Origin: Parvularcula lutaonensis
GTDB taxonomy: Bacteria; Pseudomonadota; Alphaproteobacteria; Caulobacterales; Parvularculaceae
Assembly (NCBI RefSeq): GCF_014651915.1
Contig: NZ_BMXU01000002.1
Coordinates: forward strand, 749,507-813,506
Length of the DNA stretch: 64,000 bases
Direction of reading: 5' to 3'
Shown: positions 62,778-64,000 of the stretch, one piece after another
How the letters are laid out: each line of letters opens with the position of its first letter
Position numbering within the stretch: the first letter of the stretch is position 1
The notes under the pieces: generated by a model
The model's input: only the letters and a program-made list of their open reading frames with translations
The model's database searches: none
Told to the model about the DNA's origin: nothing
Program-made: the position numbers and the translations under genes

Positions 62778-64000
62778 TCATTCGGCAGGGTGGCCCGGAG
62801 CGCCCTTGATGTCGGGGATGCCTTTGGTCGAGTCGCCTTCGCCGAGCTTCGGCTGGCGCTTGCCCGTCCAGATCCCGCGGAAGAACCGGGCGATGTCTGC
62901 ACCGACCGCGTACATCGCGGGGACGAAGAACAGCGTCACAAAGAGGGCGAAGGCCACGCCGAAGGCGAGGCTGACGACCACGGGTTTCAGGAACTCGGCA
63001 TCAAGGCTCCGCTCCAAGAGGATGGGCAGCAGGCCGATGAACGTGGTGACCGAGGTTAGCAGGATCGGGCGGAACCGCACCGTGCCTGCCTCGACGAGAG
63101 CTGCGAAGGCTCCGGCTCCCTGCGCCCGGAGGCGGTTCACGTAATCGACCAGCACCAGGTTGTCGTTCACGACCACCCCTGCGGCGGCTGCAATGCCGAA
63201 GAAGGAGAAGATCGAGAACTCGATCCCGAAGATCGCGTGCCCGAAGATCGCGCCCATATAGCCGAACGGGATCGCCGACATGATGAGCAGGGGCTGCCAG
63301 TAGCTGCCGAAGGCGATCGCCAGCAGCATGTACATCCCGAAGAGGGCCGCAGCCATGGTCACGAGGAAGCCGCTGAAAAACTCGGCCTGTTCCTCGTCGC
63401 CGCCGCGGCGGACAATGTCCACGGCAGGGTATTTCGACAGGATACGCGGCACGATTTCGCCGTAGAATTCCTGGCGCAGGGGACCGGCATCGGCGCCTTC
63501 GCGGATCCGCGCGAAGATCATCACCGAGCGCTTGCGGTCGGTGCGCCGGATGAAACGAACCGCGGGACCGGTCTCGAACTCGACGACGGAGCTCACCGGG
63601 ATTTCGCGACCGTCGGGGGTCCGGATCCGGAAGTCGTTGTAAAGACCTTCGAGACTTTCCCGCGTCTCCTTGGGGTAGCGGACCATCACGCGCACGTCCT
63701 GGCCATCGCGGGGGAGGCGCTGGACCTCCTCGCCGTAATAGGCCTGACGGAGCTGGCGCGAGACATCCTGGACGCTGACGCCGAAGCGTTCTGCACCCGG
63801 ACGGAGCTTCAGGCGCAGCTCGTCGAGCGGAGCCTGAAGGTTGTCGCGGACATCGTAGAGGATCGGCACCGAGCGGAGATACTCCTTGATCTCGTCGGCC
63901 GCCGCCGCCGCCTGGTCGAGATCATTGGTCTCGATCGCCAGCATGAAGCGATTGGCACCGCCGCCGAAATCACTCTCGAGCGAGATTTCCTGAGCATCGG
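62778..64000 (-). CDS. RND efflux transporter, C-terminal part (5' end beyond window)
   Basis: The frame is open to the right edge, so the start lies beyond 64000. The visible 406 residues are the second half of an AcrB/MexB-type inner-membrane proton antiporter or heavy-metal/drug RND. The porter subdomain has LRLKLRPGAERFGVSVQDV and FRIRTPDGREIPVSSVVEFE. The membrane helices include FGMYMLLAIAFGSYWQPLLI, GIAAAAGVVVNDNLVLVDYV and RPILLTSVTTFIGLLPILLE, the RND signature. A charged cytoplasmic tail follows. Substrate unknown. Confidence 0.9.
   Translation of the reverse strand, partial: DAQEISLESDFGGGANRFMLAIETNDLDQAAAAADEIKEYLRSVPILYDVRDNLQAPLDELRLKLRPGAERFGVSVQDVSRQLRQAYYGEEVQRLPRDGQDVRVMVRYPKETRESLEGLYNDFRIRTPDGREIPVSSVVEFETGPAVRFIRRTDRKRSVMIFARIREGADAGPLRQEFYGEIVPRILSKYPAVDIVRRGGDEEQAEFFSGFLVTMAAALFGMYMLLAIAFGSYWQPLLIMSAIPFGYMGAIFGHAIFGIEFSIFSFFGIAAAAGVVVNDNLVLVDYVNRLRAQGAGAFAALVEAGTVRFRPILLTSVTTFIGLLPILLERSLDAEFLKPVVVSLAFGVAFALFVTLFFVPAMYAVGADIARFFRGIWTGKRQPKLGEGDSTKGIPDIKGAPGHPAE

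Overview
The window reads as one contiguous chromosome segment of a GC-rich Gram-negative alphaproteobacterium, probably of the Hyphomonadaceae/Parvularculaceae/Caulobacterales sphere. The pointers are two TonB-dependent receptors, lipoprotein signals, PEP-CTERM-type sorting tails, a Kps-type (ABC-transporter dependent) capsule locus, CCA-encoding tRNA genes and an alphaproteobacterial type of TIR protein. The family placement is inference; the Gram-negative proteobacterial assignment is firm. No phage, insertion sequence, integrase or CRISPR array was seen.

Layout. 0-12 kb: end of a TonB-dependent receptor, a GABA-type aminotransferase, a methyltransferase, small envelope proteins, a fumarylacetoacetase-fold hydrolase, free methionine-R-sulfoxide reductase, RlmJ, a complete TonB-dependent receptor, and two PEP-CTERM-like genes, one apparently broken. 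12-28.5 kb: housekeeping (EttA, YjbQ, BON-LysM protein, Ndk, RlmB, TesB, RecN, LigA), tRNA-Tyr and tRNA-Val, an SDR coupled to a 54-residue DUF2256 protein, and an M28 lipoprotein peptidase. 28.7-33.5 kb: a TIR-membrane-WD40 protein facing, tail to tail, a SLOG-like plus SLATT-like membrane protein, which is divergent from a voltage-gated-type cation channel. This is the best candidate for an uncharacterised signalling or defence module. 34.8-58.7 kb: a surface polysaccharide locus with dTDP-rhamnose synthesis (rfbCBDA), capsule export and Kdo-linker genes (lipoprotein-kpsM-kpsT-kpsE-kpsD-kpsC, and kpsS), UDP-glucose dehydrogenase, several glycosyltransferases, a WbsX-like protein, two sulfotransferase-like proteins and an AGE-family sugar epimerase. 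Part of the centre (about 43-49.5 kb) is visibly less GC-rich. 58.7-64 kb: a ROK sugar kinase, an unusual protein joining a ribosome-hibernation-factor-like domain to sigma-70-like regions, a membrane protein, tRNA-Thr and tRNA-Asn, and the C-terminal part of an RND efflux pump that runs off the right edge.

How the genes work together. The polysaccharide block forms a coherent pathway. RfbA/B/C/D make dTDP-L-rhamnose and Ugd makes UDP-glucuronate. The glycosyltransferases and sulfotransferase-like proteins would build and decorate the chain. KpsS and KpsC would add the Kdo linker on lipid, and KpsM/T/E/D would export it. The window is otherwise a mosaic of short operons, often convergent with almost no intergenic space.
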